Positions 34,054-47,590 of a stretch of 64,000 nt of DNA are shown piece by piece. Made by a program: the position numbers and the translations under genes. A model generated the notes under the pieces. It was given only the letters and a program-made list of their open reading frames with translations. It was not told where the DNA came from and made no database searches. How positions within the stretch are numbered: position 1 is the stretch's first letter; each line of letters starts with the position of its first letter. The DNA comes from Perkinsus marinus ATCC 50983 (Eukaryota > Perkinsozoa > Perkinsida > Perkinsidae): the NCBI RefSeq assembly GCF_000006405.1, contig NW_003205427.1:305214-369213 (forward strand), in the 5' to 3' direction.

Positions 34054-37000
34054 ATGACAACAGTTCCATGGCGAGTGGGTCAGCGACGACTCCTGTCGTC
34101 ATTGGCATTGCCGAATAGGCTGCTGCTGCTCACCCTACTCAGCATCTTCAATCTTGCAACCGCGACGACGACAGAGTCAGAGCCACTGAGAAAAGAACGA
34201 GCAACTTCAGAGACTGCAAGGAATTTGGTAGCCACACTAGGGATCGAACGAATGCCTCTGACTTCAACGAGAGTCGCCATAGTATCGTCTAGAAATGATG
34301 ATGATATCACACTTATCGATGACTATTGCAGGCGGTCATCACTAACGTCTTCACCCAAGCCAACACCGAGATAGAGGTTCTCGAGCCTGGCGAGAGCACT
34401 CCGATCAATCGTGGTTATCAACAGAGTTTCAAAGACCTTAGTGCACTCTATGCTGGCTTAGAGTGAGACTCGGTTGCCTCACTATGGTGATGTCATTTGG
34501 GGTAGATACCAATTGTTGGCTATTCGTCTCCGCCTGGGAGACCAATTCAATGTTGATCAAGCCAGAATCACTTTCGTCTTGGGAGAGCCCGACACAGCGA
34601 CAGTAAGCAGGAGTGCTCACTTTGTTACCAACTTGGAGTTCATTCAGGTCCAGGATGGGTATTGTCTAGATGGACATGCCAATTCACAGCTAGCAGGCCC
34701 AGCTAGAGTGTCCGATCCCTGGGCTGAGCCACCCCATGCGTCTACATCGGACACTGTGACCACTCCGTCAGCCCTACTCTATGGAGAGACCATAAGTGGT
34801 GCCATCAGTACGCTCACGCCGTTGACCTTCAAGATGGGCGGCATTTATCGACTTTGCTACTCCTCTGATGGTTCATTTTCAAGCGGCTATACCGACACGC
34901 CCGATATATCCATACACGTTAGTGGTGTCAGCGTCGACTGTGGGGACCGGGACTGCCTTGCTCAGAGGCCCTTCCGGTGTTGGGCCTTGTGGAATGCCCT
35001 TAGTGCTGCTGGTAGCTGCATTGTTAACTATGATGCCTTCACGCCGTCCGATTTCCCTGGGAAGCTCACTTGGTCAGCTAGCTTTAGTGCCACCTACGAC
35101 TCGGTCACTGGAGTACAGACAGCCTACTCTCCCCAGGCATGTGGATCGACTTATCCCTCAGAGGTCTTATGTGATGCTGGAGGCAGCTGCAATATGACTG
35201 GAGGCTACATGCTCAGCACGGATGGGCTCAAGAACGACTTGGAAGTGAAGATCCCACAAACAGTGGGTTGGTTGAATGGGACTCACTACAAGGCGACTGC
35301 AGTGGCGGCGTGCTATTGCCCAGATTATGATGCTTCGGTTGGTGGGAAATGTGATGCTTTCAATGAGTAAATGAATACATCAGTAAGACGACACAGCAAT
35401 TGCTACTCTTTTCCAGGTACGTACAGCAGATCGCGATAATTGAGATTTATACTGTGAGGCTCTGTAGTCCTTTCGCCGCAGTGCCTTGCGCGGAGGAGTA
35501 CTTCACAGCTGTCACTCCTGGACAGAAGTTCAGTATTAGAGTTGACTGTCCGCCAGGAGCCTGCGCATTCGACATAGAGAGCCGCATCAAGGTCGTTGCT
35601 ATCGCTGATGCTTCCCGTGTTGGGTCGGCATTCGATCTGCCCAGCTGGGTCACAAGTCCTGTCCCGCACGGGTGCCACGCTGCTAACCACACGGACATGC
35701 TGTCTAGCCCAGTCACTTGCTACGGCCCAAATGATTGCATCCTTCATGGTGGGTATCGGCAGGATTGGAAAGAATTCGGCCTGCCTGTCAATGGCACATC
35801 AACGTACGTATTCGACGCGGGCTGGACTGAACACGAAAAGTTGAACTTCAAATCTGCGAAAGACTTTGACGTGTGTTTCTGCCACGGCTCATGCGAAACC
35901 CCCACGAACTGGTTCAAAGTTGGACAGCTTTCTTTGCATCCTTTCCGCCCTTCTAGCGGTTTCGTCTTTGATGGCGATACCGTGAAGGAATACGCCTTTT
36001 TGCGGTATGTCAACCGTAACGGCACTTTGGCGTTCAATCGATGGCTCAATCACAGCAGTGGCCAGATGACTCTAGGCCTACAAGACAACGGTATCATCAA
36101 GCTCCTCAGTGACGATGAGAGGACCATCACTGACGCTGACTGCCAATCCCGGACATGGGACGTCGAGTATGTGCCGGCTCTCTATGGAACTACGGTTGGG
36201 ACCTACAGAGGACGGCAACATAGTAGCTTTCCTTATCAAATGGGTTTCACCAATAAGGTTGACTATGTCGACTTCTCGGACACTCTTCTTGCTACCAAAG
36301 CCGGTATCATGGCCGTATGCTATTGTGCCTTGACAGAGTCGCTCACGTATCAGTGTCGTGACAGTGCTTCATGGACTCTCATTCTACGTCTCACTATAAG
36401 TGGACCGAGGCGCGGTCAACGATGGTCATTTGCGACCAACATTGACGTGAGGCTTGAGTACACAGGCTGGGGCCTCAGTAGTGACAACACTGTGAGGATC
36501 ATAGCAGCAGAGGCAAGCTGTCTGGATGACAGTGGCAACCCTCATGAAGTCGAAGCGAGCGTTCAAGTTGGATGCCCCACGGCTTGCGCAGCACAATCGG
36601 GCTTGGCTGGGTCAGAGACTAACATAGCAGGCATCACACTTAAATTCGACAAGGCGAACTGCGACGTTCAGAATGCCAACTGTGGTACAGCTTACCTCAC
36701 TCGAATCGAAGTTATCAGCGACACTATGACTTACTTGTACTTCTCTGGAACACCAAACCTCAAGACGGGGGATGTCATCATCATCACCTCCGGCATACAG
36801 TGCGATTCTAGTGTCGCCACTAATCCGTGCAATGAAGACATGCTGGCAGCAATGAAGGGAGTTTATGAATTTGCAGACTATAATAATAACAACGAATCAC
36901 TTGCTGATAGCTACGTCCTAGGACATACAATCACGGCATTTACAGACACTCCGTCGAAGTTTGCTGTGGATATAGGATGGCCGGAAAACAAACGGCCGTA

Positions 37001-40000
37001 TTTCGCAACGGAATCGTCCGCGGGTCAATGGACAGTGCTCAACCGTGTCATAACAAAGGAAGAGATCAGGGCCATCTCAGAGAGGACCGACTTGAAGGTT
37101 TGCTGGTCTTATGGTGGCAACGGCAACTACGTAGCCGAAGCCGGGCGTATATCGTTTATCGATCCTCCACCGATGGCTGCGACTTCGGTGTCCCTGTCCA
37201 CTATGGTTCAGGGTGCCCGGGCCCCAGGAATCATATCATTCAAGACGGCGGGTGGAACTGTTGGCAAGCAGTACACCCAGTCGACCGAGCTGACCCAGCT
37301 GAAGATCATCTTTGTCAATACTGGCTTCCTAGAAGCATACTATTCTGATATGGAGAGCGCTGAGATTGATGATGCCAACACGGGCGAAGACGAGTTTGAC
37401 GAGGCACGACAATATATCTGCGGCAAGTTGTTCAAGGAGCTATGGAGCGATGACGCGGAAAACGGCTTCCCCATGCCGAGAGGCTGTTACTATCGTTCTT
37501 TTGCCACCTCCAGAGAGTTCTTCATAGTTTTCGATCGTCGAAATGGGTTGAGCCCCGATACGAACTACAAGATAGTTATGAACATGGCCGGGTTCGTTGG
37601 CCAATCGAGTGACAAGGAATATATCCGCATCATATCCATGGTAGCCTTGGAGAGCGCACCGTACACCGCTCTGGAGATAGGCCGACCTCTGCTCACTCGC
37701 CTGGCTATACCAACAGGAGGAGTCTTGGCCTCCCATTTCTTGATACCGGGAGGTTTAACAGTAACTGGTGGAAGCAACCAAGTAAAAGAGTTGACCATCG
37801 GCACAGCTCTCACTGCTGGAGAAGCTCAGCTTACACTAATGATCACAGGCTCAGAGAACGAGCGGTCAGCTATTGTCGGTGGCAGCATCCTAAGGATATA
37901 CATGTGGCCCTTATTAGAATGGGATATGGAGAGAGAGCCGACTATGACGTGCACTGCCGTCGACTCAACGAGTGTTTGTGGTGACATCACTGAAGTGAAG
38001 ACAGAGTCAGTCGTGCCCAACGGTCACAAGAACATCCTCAAGCTCAGCTTGCCTGATGGAATGACTCCTCTGTACGGCACAAGAATGGTGAAGATAGAGC
38101 TGAATAACTTGGACCTACCTCGGGGAGGCTTCTTCCCTGACAGGCTAGCGGCACAGATCACTACGTCAGCTGACGAGAGCCCCTCCTATGTCATGTCTAG
38201 TGGAGATTATCTTTGGAAGAAGCCTGATGCAGGATTCACTCTAGCAAGGGTAAGTAGCTATTACCACACAGGGGCTACAGTTGTGCTACTTAGATACTCG
38301 CCACTGATGGTCATACGAAACCCTTCAAATCCGATGTTGGTAACATCATCTATGTGAAACTAAACCTCGGCGCGACGCTGTTTGCTGGTGGTAGCGGCAC
38401 GGCAATTGCCGCATTATTCACTTTGAGTCTACCAGAAGGTTACGTTTGCCGCGAGACGGCGGCTGTCGAGGATAGTCTGTCGTTATTCAAGACAAGACTA
38501 CCGCAAGGCAAGGGCACGGTGGAGAAGCCCGAGATGTGGTCGTTCAGTGGCAACAATGAGTGCAGCTTTGGTCTGTCGGGCTATGATGTCATCTATAGTG
38601 GCAGCAGTATTATGATCAAGGTCGTCGTCGATAACCCACCCTCCCCAATAGGCCAAGCGAGCAGCTCCAACAGGTGGCGTGTTACGATTGCTTCTCGCGG
38701 GTATAACCCTCAAGCGAACCAATTGTATTCAGTGGAGGGCAGTGTCTTCATGTCAGCCCAACCTGAGGTGTTCTTCGGCAGTCTGCCTGTACTAGGCAAG
38801 CTCAGAACAGCAGTCATCGTACCAGCCGACTTCTCGGTTTCAACTACTTCTATCCTGCGTCGTAATTGGATGAGTGTATGGTTCCATACTGAGCAGTCGG
38901 CCGGCCAGAATGGGTATATATTGATAAACGCCCCCAGACACTTCAATTTCGGCAAGGCTTGCCGGGTGGAGAACCTCGAGGAGGAGTACTATGTCAGTGG
39001 TGGTGACACCACAGCCTATCCACTTACCGCCGTTCTCTCCTGTGACGGCCTTGCTGAGGCTACAGACCGACCCAATCTCCAGGGGCGCACATCGATAACA
39101 GCAACGACTGCGAGCCGGTGAGGCTAGTCTCGCTGTTGAAAGATCAGTCTCAACTTACACTGTAGGTATCACCAAGCACTTATTAACATAGGCCAGCTCA
39201 TCAAGGGAGACACCCTCTATGGCTTACGCTTGGCAGTTTACAACCCTTTTATTGACGATATCGATCCTGACGATGACGACTCCTGGCGGATATGGACACT
39301 CAACGACAAGCTCCAGTAAGGCAACAGTAGAAGCACTGTTCCAGAGATGCCTCCTCTGCGCAGGTACATTGACGGTACCTCAACTACAGTGTCCTGCTCA
39401 CCACAGTTGAGCACCTCATGGAGACTATACCGTTATATGCTCACTACGCCGGATCGACCATTGGCTGGATGTAAGGAGGCTGCCCGGCTGTTCGCTATTC
39501 AATCGGCCTCAGTGCCCATCCACATCTCTGCTCACCTGAGCTCTGCTGCACCCTATCGACTGAGTATGGAGCTTGCCATGCTCGACGTCTACATATGGGG
39601 ACTGCCATGGTCGACTAATAGTAAGTTCCGAATCGTCTAGATTCTCCCGATCGTCACTGCTCAGGTACCTTCCGTGCTTCTTTGCCGGCTGGGTGGCAGT
39701 GGGTCATTCGGACTGAGGAAGACTTTCTAGCTTGTCGTTATTGCACAAACAGCAACCTCAAGTTGGATAACATCACAGCCGACTGGCCGACACCAATGAT
39801 ACCAATGAACGATTCCTCCGTGAGTGTAGAAAGGCAGCAGCTTGTCAACGACTAGAATGTTCAGGTTCTCTCGTGGGGTACCCAGCGCCTCTATTTCGAC
39901 GCTTCCAACATCTATGGCTTCCGGGCTCCGGTCATGGTACCATCCTTCCCTCCGACGGCCTCAACACGCAAGCTCCTGATCGAGTTCGGCTTCGATGAGG

Positions 40001-43000
40001 TATGATGACACCCTAGTTTTAGCCGTTCTAAAGCTCTCTCAGGCGAAGGCGAATGATCGGCCATTCGCAGCTACTCTGTCGCTCGGGACAATAACGTCTC
40101 TCGGAGGATTCACGGTGGGGCTCTGATACTTCCCGTGTGCTTTTTATAGCAACGCACTTCAGGTATCTCCTAGCAGTAACGTTGTGAACAGACGAATCGA
40201 CCTTAGCTTCACAGTGCGTACTGCTAGTGCTGTCCTACCACAGTCAGATGCCCTTGTTATCACCTTCCCAGTGGGCTATGATATGTCTACAGCATGCGTC
40301 CTCGGACCCACCTCAAGGCGATCTAGGCGCTTGATGGCTGACGGCTCGATCCCTAGCAGTATTGACAAGTGGATCCTTCCGCATCTGGTGGCAACAAATA
40401 TTGGAGTTGGTGCATCGGTCCAGACAGACGAGCTCAGCATTGAATTACCTCCAGGAGTGGTATGTGAATGGAACGCTGTCTCCCTAACAGTCACACTGCG
40501 GCCCACTACTAGTGCTATCGAGCCCAACTTTTACCGCTTCGACATACTCGGGGTGCTTAACCCCAGTGACGAGCGTGAACTCCTGCCTGATGCTGCTTCG
40601 GCCTGTGGGAGGTCCTCATGCTTCAAGCTAGAGAGCCTCCAAGGAGTCTCCACTGATCCTCGTACACTCGACTTGGCCGCCTATTATCCTGCTCCTTCCT
40701 TGAGTGTGATGATGGAAAAAGCTGGCCTGGCTCCTATCACAGTGGCCCAGAAGCTGGCGACTGGCAGGAACGATCAACCGGGCAAGCAGAACAACGTGAT
40801 ACTGGAATTCAGATTGCCAAGAGAAGCCAGCTTGCCCACTGATGCCACTCTGATCGTTACCGCACCTTCTTCTCTGGTTTTCCCAGAGGCCTGTCTGCTA
40901 GGTCTGGAGACCCGGCTGGACGAGGTCTTTGGAGCTGGCCAGTCGCCGCCTCCCCAATACACACGGTGGCCCGCAACAGCGGCCATACGATCGTGTGTTG
41001 GGGAACGCAATGTCGTCCGTATGGTCGTTGGGCCGGGTTTTGATAATGAGAAGCTCTACGTCTTCCGATTGCGCATACAGAGCAATCCTATAGAAGATCC
41101 CGTGGAGAACTCATGGCGAATCGAGCTGGGTGGTGAGAGCAGCGAACCCTTCCCTGGCTTTGAGCTTTGGTCCTTCGAATCCACTCAAGTCGCCCCAGTG
41201 AGTGTTGCCAAGAACAGACCAGCACAGCCCGAGGTTCCTTCTGAATGGGTGAAGAACTCCGTGACAATATCCTTCACTACTCGCAATACAATAGACAGGG
41301 ACACTCCAGTGCCAGGCGGAGGGGCTGTTCTAATGCTTACTGCTCCGCGCGACTTCACGTTCGTTGCTCATTCGGACATTGATCGTAGCGACGAGTGCGA
41401 GGGAGTAGCACTGGAAGAGCTAGCAGGAGCTGACGAGGAGTACGAGCCAGCCTCGGTGTTCCAGTAGCCGTCACTCTCAACACTGTTGCCTTGTGATTCG
41501 AATAATGTCTCAGCTCCGCCGACTTTTCCTGTATCGTCAGTGATCCAGATCCGAGCACGGCAGGAACAAGTTCAGCAAAGTGAGGTCAGCAAATGGTATG
41601 AACATGAACTATGCCACTTCAGGTTCCACAGAATCACGATGACCTTTCTGAGTGACAAGCCTCTTCTAGCTCGGCGTCGTTATCGCCTCACAGTATTGGT
41701 TTACAACCCTGACGTTTCGATCGAGGCATCTAGAGCGCCTTGGCTACTGCAGAGCTACCGGAACGCTCTAGACGTGTAGACTCCTGCTGCTATTGGAATA
41801 ATGGCTGTGTACCATGGTCCTGGTTGTCAGGGAAGACCCAGCAACGTCGGCCCTGGATGAGACTACCATGCAAGGCTTCAGTGTCGTCAACTTTCTCAAT
41901 GAGTTCACAGTGCGGAACTCGGATCCGATCACCCAGCTCCCAATCGCGGCCGGCAAAACGGAGGTAGAGGCAGTTGTACTTCCGAAATAATAGACTGCCG
42001 TTGGGCGTCTCAGATACCAGCTCTTTTCATTCGGGTCAAGTTCTCGGCTACACTGGACGTGGGAGATGTCCTTTTGATCGAGGCACCTGAGGGGTATCAA
42101 TTTGCTGGCAACGGCGAAATCTGTCACGGCTTCACTTGGATCACCACCCGTGGGAAGTAAGTGTGCCAGTAGCCACTACGGCTATTGTAAAAACCTCATC
42201 CACATTACATCAGTGTTTGGATATATGTATGCTTCTCTCAGCTGGGCTCGAGAGTTTCCTCACTAAGTATGAAAGTTCACATACGATTTCGGGTAGAAAT
42301 GTACAGAAACCAACAAGAATTTCGTGAAATTACCCCAGAATTTGCGTATTGTCACCGACGTATCTAGTTGACCATGAGCATATTTTCCAACAGTAGCATG
42401 TCGATCTTCCTCAACCAGTTACCTCCCCAATTCGCTGCCCATCTGTGATGGAAGGCTGATGCATCTCACTGTGGACGAGCCAGCAGGGTATCCGTCAGAC
42501 TATGTAAGGCCCATACTCGGCGTGGTCCCGAAACTACCTGCTGCTTTCTAGACGATCGAGTTCACAATAGCTGTCACTAATCCAGTTGAAACTCCGACGC
42601 CAATGAACAACTTTTGGAAGGCTGGTCATTTCCGACCATCGACTCACAACGAAGGGGTACGATCTTTGACTGCAAGGATCGGAGCCACTCTGTTCAGGTT
42701 GTTGCTGTTGAAGCATTTGCAGTGCAATCGTCTTGGACCGTGGTTCCCCAGTTGGAGAACTGCACCCTTGAGCTCATTGGGGAGATGCGTGCTGCGACGA
42801 GGATGTCAACAATAGAGGTGGGGGTATTCCAACTCTATACCAAGTCCATTGAAAGTTACTGCTTCCTGACAGATCTCGTTCACTGCGGTTTCTGATGCGG
42901 ACAAACTGGTCATCACAGCATTGAAGCCAACAGGCTTTGATTTCACTGCGACGATTGCCCTCTCCGATGGCCACGAGATACTCGATGCTGGTGGTAGCAC

Positions 43001-46000
43001 AGTGAGCCTTAGAGTGGTCACAAGGGCAGGCGAGAGGAATACCGTCAGGCTTGGGGAGGTCAGTGCTCAGTAGTTCCTGTTGGCGAGCTCGACACTACCT
43101 CATAGGTCCGGCTTGGTGACCTAGGGGGTGAAACTGAGTTCGATATCACCACTTTTCTAATGGACGAGAAACGTGACCAAATATCCGCCTATAAAGAGGG
43201 TTTCGATCTACCAGGTGGGTTTCCATGGTCAAATTCCATCATCACTGGTCATCGTTCAGGCCTCATCACTGTCTCTGAGGCGAGGCTGTTATCTCAAGCC
43301 ACTGCTGACCCGCTGGCTTACCCTGTTTCCTCCCAATTCGGGATTCAACTGTCCACCCTTGAGGAGGCAATGGAGGCCACAGCAATCCTCTATACCACTA
43401 TGACTAGGTCCGTAATGCTCTCTATTAGTGATAGTATAGTACTGCCCTCAGGACTGCTCATGCTGGTGAGGCCTTCTATATCAACGCTAAGTCGTATATG
43501 GTGCTTGATGAGGATTTCGCTCTCACTGATGTGGCCGATAACCGCACCATAAAGGTGGGGAACGACTTCCTGCATTACTCACGGTTTTCCTTTGAGGACA
43601 GGTCTCTAACGTGACAGCTTCAGCCGACACAATATGGTGTGTGCTGATGGAAGCAATGCAAGCCGGACATGTGTACATGGTCTTGTTAAAGGTACATCTC
43701 TAGTCCTCCGGGCCGCCCTTGTGTCCTCAGCAGGTTTACACTCCGATGGATCCCCGGCGCATTTACCCTGATCTTTCCACACTCACTGCTGAGCAGCTGA
43801 CGATGCTCCCGACCGAGAGTGAGCTCATACTCAGAAACGCTGTTGGAATTCATGATCGCTCTCCTCAGCTGAACTCAGGAGTTTCCTCACTAATAGTAGT
43901 TTGTATGCGAATTAGAAAAGAATTACTACGACCCTCCAACCCTCGAATTAAGAAACCAACAAAAATTTGCCGAAATTCATCAGGATTTTGATATTGTCAC
44001 CGGCCCGTGTAGTTGACTTTGTGCACATTTTCCCACACTGCTCAGAGGCTGCCTCGTTCACCTACTATTATTGGGTGTATGGTCAGGTCTTACTAAGATG
44101 ACAGTTGGATCGAAGTGGCTGTTGGAGACTACCAGGCTACCAGCAGACGGAGGAGCTACTACTGGACTGCCGACGAACACGAATGATCGGTAGGGTTGTG
44201 GCCAGCACTTCCCTGTGGGATCGATCCATCAGGTTGATGCGCTCACCAGGAGAGGCAGAAAACGCTGACGGCTCCTGGTTCAACATGGTTTCTGAATTGG
44301 ACTTCGAAGTGGTGCCAGCGTCGTGTTTGACATGTTCTTGGCACCATCCTCCCGATTCGGACATTCAAGTGAGTTCTGTTAACTGCTATTGTATACTGTT
44401 GCCTTTCCAGGTGTCTCTGGGTTTGGATCTACTAGGCACCAAGCCTGATGTGCTCTGTATTGTGGCACCTCCCGACTTCACATTCAACAGCCCGGACTGC
44501 CTCTACCAATACAGTGGTACCGATCTCCAAGGCTGTCGAGTGTCGGCCTTGGAACTGCCTGATGGCAGTCAGCGTCAGGTGAGCAACAACTGCCTTTCTC
44601 GTTGGAACTCTCGGAGATGGAGTCCGTACCGCTTGTTGTGGTTGACCAGTAGTACTGTCCAGTAGTTCATGTTGTAGCTTTCGTAGGTTGCTGTTCTTCT
44701 CGCCCAAGACGGCGGGCTCCAGTCGCTGCTGCTCAGTCTGGTCATCACAGTGAGGACACCGCCTCAGACTCCAGCCTCTATCAAATGGTATGTGGTATTC
44801 ATGGTGAATCTACTAGACTAGAGCAGGTATGTCCGAGCGTTGAAGCTCACGAAGGAGGAGTCCTCACCAGCTCTGAGTGAGTCAGTGATGGGATATATGC
44901 TCGCTTTCTTCAGCTAAGCTCGTGAGTTTGCTCACTAATGATATGAGTTTACATACAAACTAGGGTACACGTGTGCGAAAACCAATGACATGTTCCCAAA
45001 ATTTCCACACATGTAGTTGACCATGTGAATATTTGCCCACACTGGACTGAGTGGCCGATCTTGGAGTCTGGCCGCGAATATTGTGCTTCATTAGGCTCTA
45101 TAGCTAATTTCGTGTATAGTCCAGTGAACCACAGCGAAGTGGGATGGTCGGAGCATGCTGGCTTCGAGGTCAGGTGAGAATCGATTCTCCCAGTCATGGG
45201 CATTCTGATGTGGCTGCTTGTGGACAGACAAATGAAAGATGCACGTATTTTATACCCATCCATTCCGAGCAAGCAGCACAATAACATGAGACTCCTCATG
45301 GCAATAGGATTCGCCACTGAGCAGACGTGATCACCTCCCTACACCTGCAGTGTCTTATTCTTCTGTTCAGGTTCGATCTCTCAGGCGGCTCCGTCAGGGT
45401 CATCCTACCCGAGACCTTTGAAGTGTACTGTGACACCCTCGAAGTCTCCTACCTGCCAGTATCCGATAACAGCATCGAAAAGTCGCCATCATCGGACATG
45501 GTCGTTGCAGTGGATATGGTTCCTTTTCTAGGTGCAGCACCATCCGTTCCAAGGGAAGTGGAAAGCTTATCGTACAGCTTCGGCTCATCGACGTTTTACC
45601 AGCTAGAGGTAAGCTCGGCTGCTGTTGTTGGTCAACATTTGCCATCATCAGATTACGGCCTTTCGTGGCTGATCAATACCCCAGAAGTGACCCCAGAGCC
45701 CAATAATTTGACGATCGCTATAGTGGATCAATACGGCCGTGTTCAGGATGCAGCCATGACCATTCCGAGTGATGACCACTTCTTGCCTTGGATAGTATCG
45801 CCGCCATGCTCAGGTTCCAAGGTCGAATATGGAACTCCGATTACGGCGTCTTATCGAGTTATATTCCAGCATGATACAGTATCGTCCAACGAGCCCGATG
45901 ATGGGACACTTTCCACAACAACTCTCAGCACCGCCGCTTTAACGGAGGTGATCTTTAGCCACGAAAGTTGATCTATTGTCAACTCAGGGAATACTGGACT

Positions 46001-46650
46001 ATCGCGTAACGTTGATGTTCAATGTCACCAAGGACTTCCCAACAGATGGCGGCATCGACAGAATTCGCATTGAGTGAGTCCATCAAGAGCCTGGTCTTTC
46101 TCTCACTGGTTCATCGCTATCAGATATCCGGCCGGTGTTGTCCATAACGAAGCTCAGCGGGAGCTCCCAGGGACTTGGTTTGATGTGCAGTTCAATAGCG
46201 AGCTGCGAGAAGTACGGTATCGACGGTGGCGGTCAATATAAGGAAAATTCTGTTCTCAGGCTATACAGGAGGTCGTGTTGGAAAGCAACAAGGCAGTGAT
46301 TATGTTCTTCAAAGAAGATGCTCGGCGTCTTCAACCTGGCCAGTACTCCGTCACTGGTAAGTCGCCCGTCATAATGGATGAGACGGTGAGAGCTCGTGCT
46401 TTCAGTGCCGGTTACTCTGCCGGACTCCAAGTCAGACCCTCCAGGATTCAACTTCTACCATTTGACCTTCTGCAGATCCTCAGGCAACTGCAGTCCTGCG
46501 TACGAGTCCTCCTGTGTCCTAAGTCGGAAACATGAGATTTGTTGTGCCGTTAGGGTGACTTCTGGGGTCCTCATCACATTTCCGCTTCATGGCTTTAGCC
46601 TCAGTGACTCAGGTCTCGACGGTACTGATCACCAGCTGCTGCCGCACTAA
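34054..46650 (+). CDS. very large secreted/surface protein with repeated beta-rich modules, ~30 exons
   Basis: Starts MTTVPWRVGQRR... with a hydrophobic core LLLLTLLSIFNLATA, a signal peptide. Long exons (about 34474-35368, 35417-38249, 38294-39118, 40184-41467, 45371 on) alternate with many short ones. Checked in-frame joins include GA|G at 35368/35417 and GCA AGG|ATA at 38249/38294. Modules of about 130-170 residues repeat a pattern: a beta strand with F/I-x-F, then a hydrophobic strand ending APxxFxF or FPxGY, then a Cys. Examples are VITFPVGYDMSTAC, VTAPSSLVFPEAC, INAPRHFNFGKAC and IVAPPDFTFNSPDC. Cys are paired and N-glycosylation sites occur. The last exons end GLDGTDHQLLPH then TAA. 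No transmembrane segment is seen at the end. Function unknown; probably cell surface or secreted matrix. It might be two adjacent genes. Confidence 0.6.
42157..42418 (+). repeat. introner-like element, copy 2 (intron)
   Basis: 262-nt intron of the large secreted protein gene (GGG AA|gtaagt ... caaccag|T TAC, in frame). Shared blocks: GGATATATG, CTCAGCTGGGCTC, GAGTTTCCTCACTAA, GAAACCAACAAGAATTTC, GTATTGTCACC and CTAGTTGACCATG (42364). Confidence 0.8.
43819..44045 (+). repeat. introner-like element, copy 3 (intron)
   Basis: 227-nt intron (ACC GAG A|gtgagc ... tgctcag|AG GCT, in frame). Shared blocks: CCTCAGCTGAACTCAGGAGT, TTCCTCACTAAT, GAAACCAACAAAAATTTG, TTTTGATATTGTCACCGG, TGTAGTTGAC (44008) and CATTTTCCCACACTG. 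Confidence 0.85.
44877..45094 (+). repeat. introner-like element, copy 4 (intron)
   Basis: 218-nt intron (GCT CTG A|gtgagt ... cattag|GC TCT, in frame). Shared blocks: GGATATATGCTCGCT, TCAGCTAAGCTC, GAGTTTGCTCACTAAT, CGAAAACCAATGACA, ACACATGTAGTTGACCATGT and TTTGCCCACACTG. Confidence 0.85.
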
Positions 46651-47590
46651 GTGACCGTGGCGGTGTTTAGGTTCTGGGACTAGCGCTGCTGTAACTAGTG
46701 CAGACGCTCAGTCCTCAATAAGAATATTCATCCTAGTCATATGCATGATGACATTGATCATACTTTAGAACCATGATCATAGACTGCCAGTTGGTTGCTC
46801 ACTTTAACAATGCTTTGCGTTGGATGTGTCGAAAAGAGGTGGGGCTGAGCTTGGGTAGAATAGAAATATTATCGATGATGAACGAGGTGCCAAGCACGAT
46901 GAGCATGAGGCCTTACAGTCATCGCACACGAGTTGTCGAAGCTGCCGAGTTGAAATTGTAGTTTCCTCTCACTGCGCTTCCTCAACGCGGCTTGGCACGA
47001 CCACTGGATTCCCATCCGATTTGCCTTCACCCGACTGAATGCCTTAGGACAAAGCTACAGGAGGATCGTGTGCATGCTATAGCCCGGATGGAGTTTCATC
47101 ACGATATATAACCAAGTCAATCACTTTGCCAACCTCAGTGGCTCGGTCAGACATAGTCACGATAGGATTCTGATTTACGAGCAGACGTGGTGATACCCAC
47201 CGCATGGAAAGAAGAATCCAGTTCGAAGATACATAGTGTTAAGCGTTCGACTACTCTCTCAATCCGTTCAGAGGTACCTTCTGATATTTAAGTGCGCGAT
47301 TTTATGTGATAAGGGGCATCTTACCATAACTAGTTGAGTGTATCTTACATTAAATGCAATACATTTGGGTCCGTTGAGCACAGTTGCGGAAGCGCCTGAC
47401 ACCTTGCGAGGCACATTCTGTTGCAAGGAGTAGGCCAAGGTTGAGGCCTTGTGGAATAGACCGCTGCGGACAGCACATGATGCCTCACAGGTGCTAGTTC
47501 GTATTGACTATAATCACTTGTCCCCCTCACATCGCATAGGCATACGTACTCAACATACCTCAAGCAAGGATGGTATCGAAACAATTCGCA
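46651..47590. other. intergenic between convergent genes
   Basis: Only short open frames and no supported gene. Confidence 0.45.

Noticed and set aside
34229-34275. GTAGCC...AACGAG segment with antisense GTTCGATCCC as another T-arm intron
   Set aside because: The frame stays open through it, and removing it leads to a stop, so an intron is not supported.
41468-45320. Pseudogene decay of the large secreted protein gene
   Set aside because: Apparent stops in this part are explained by introns. Joins around three introner copies keep frame, and module motifs continue.
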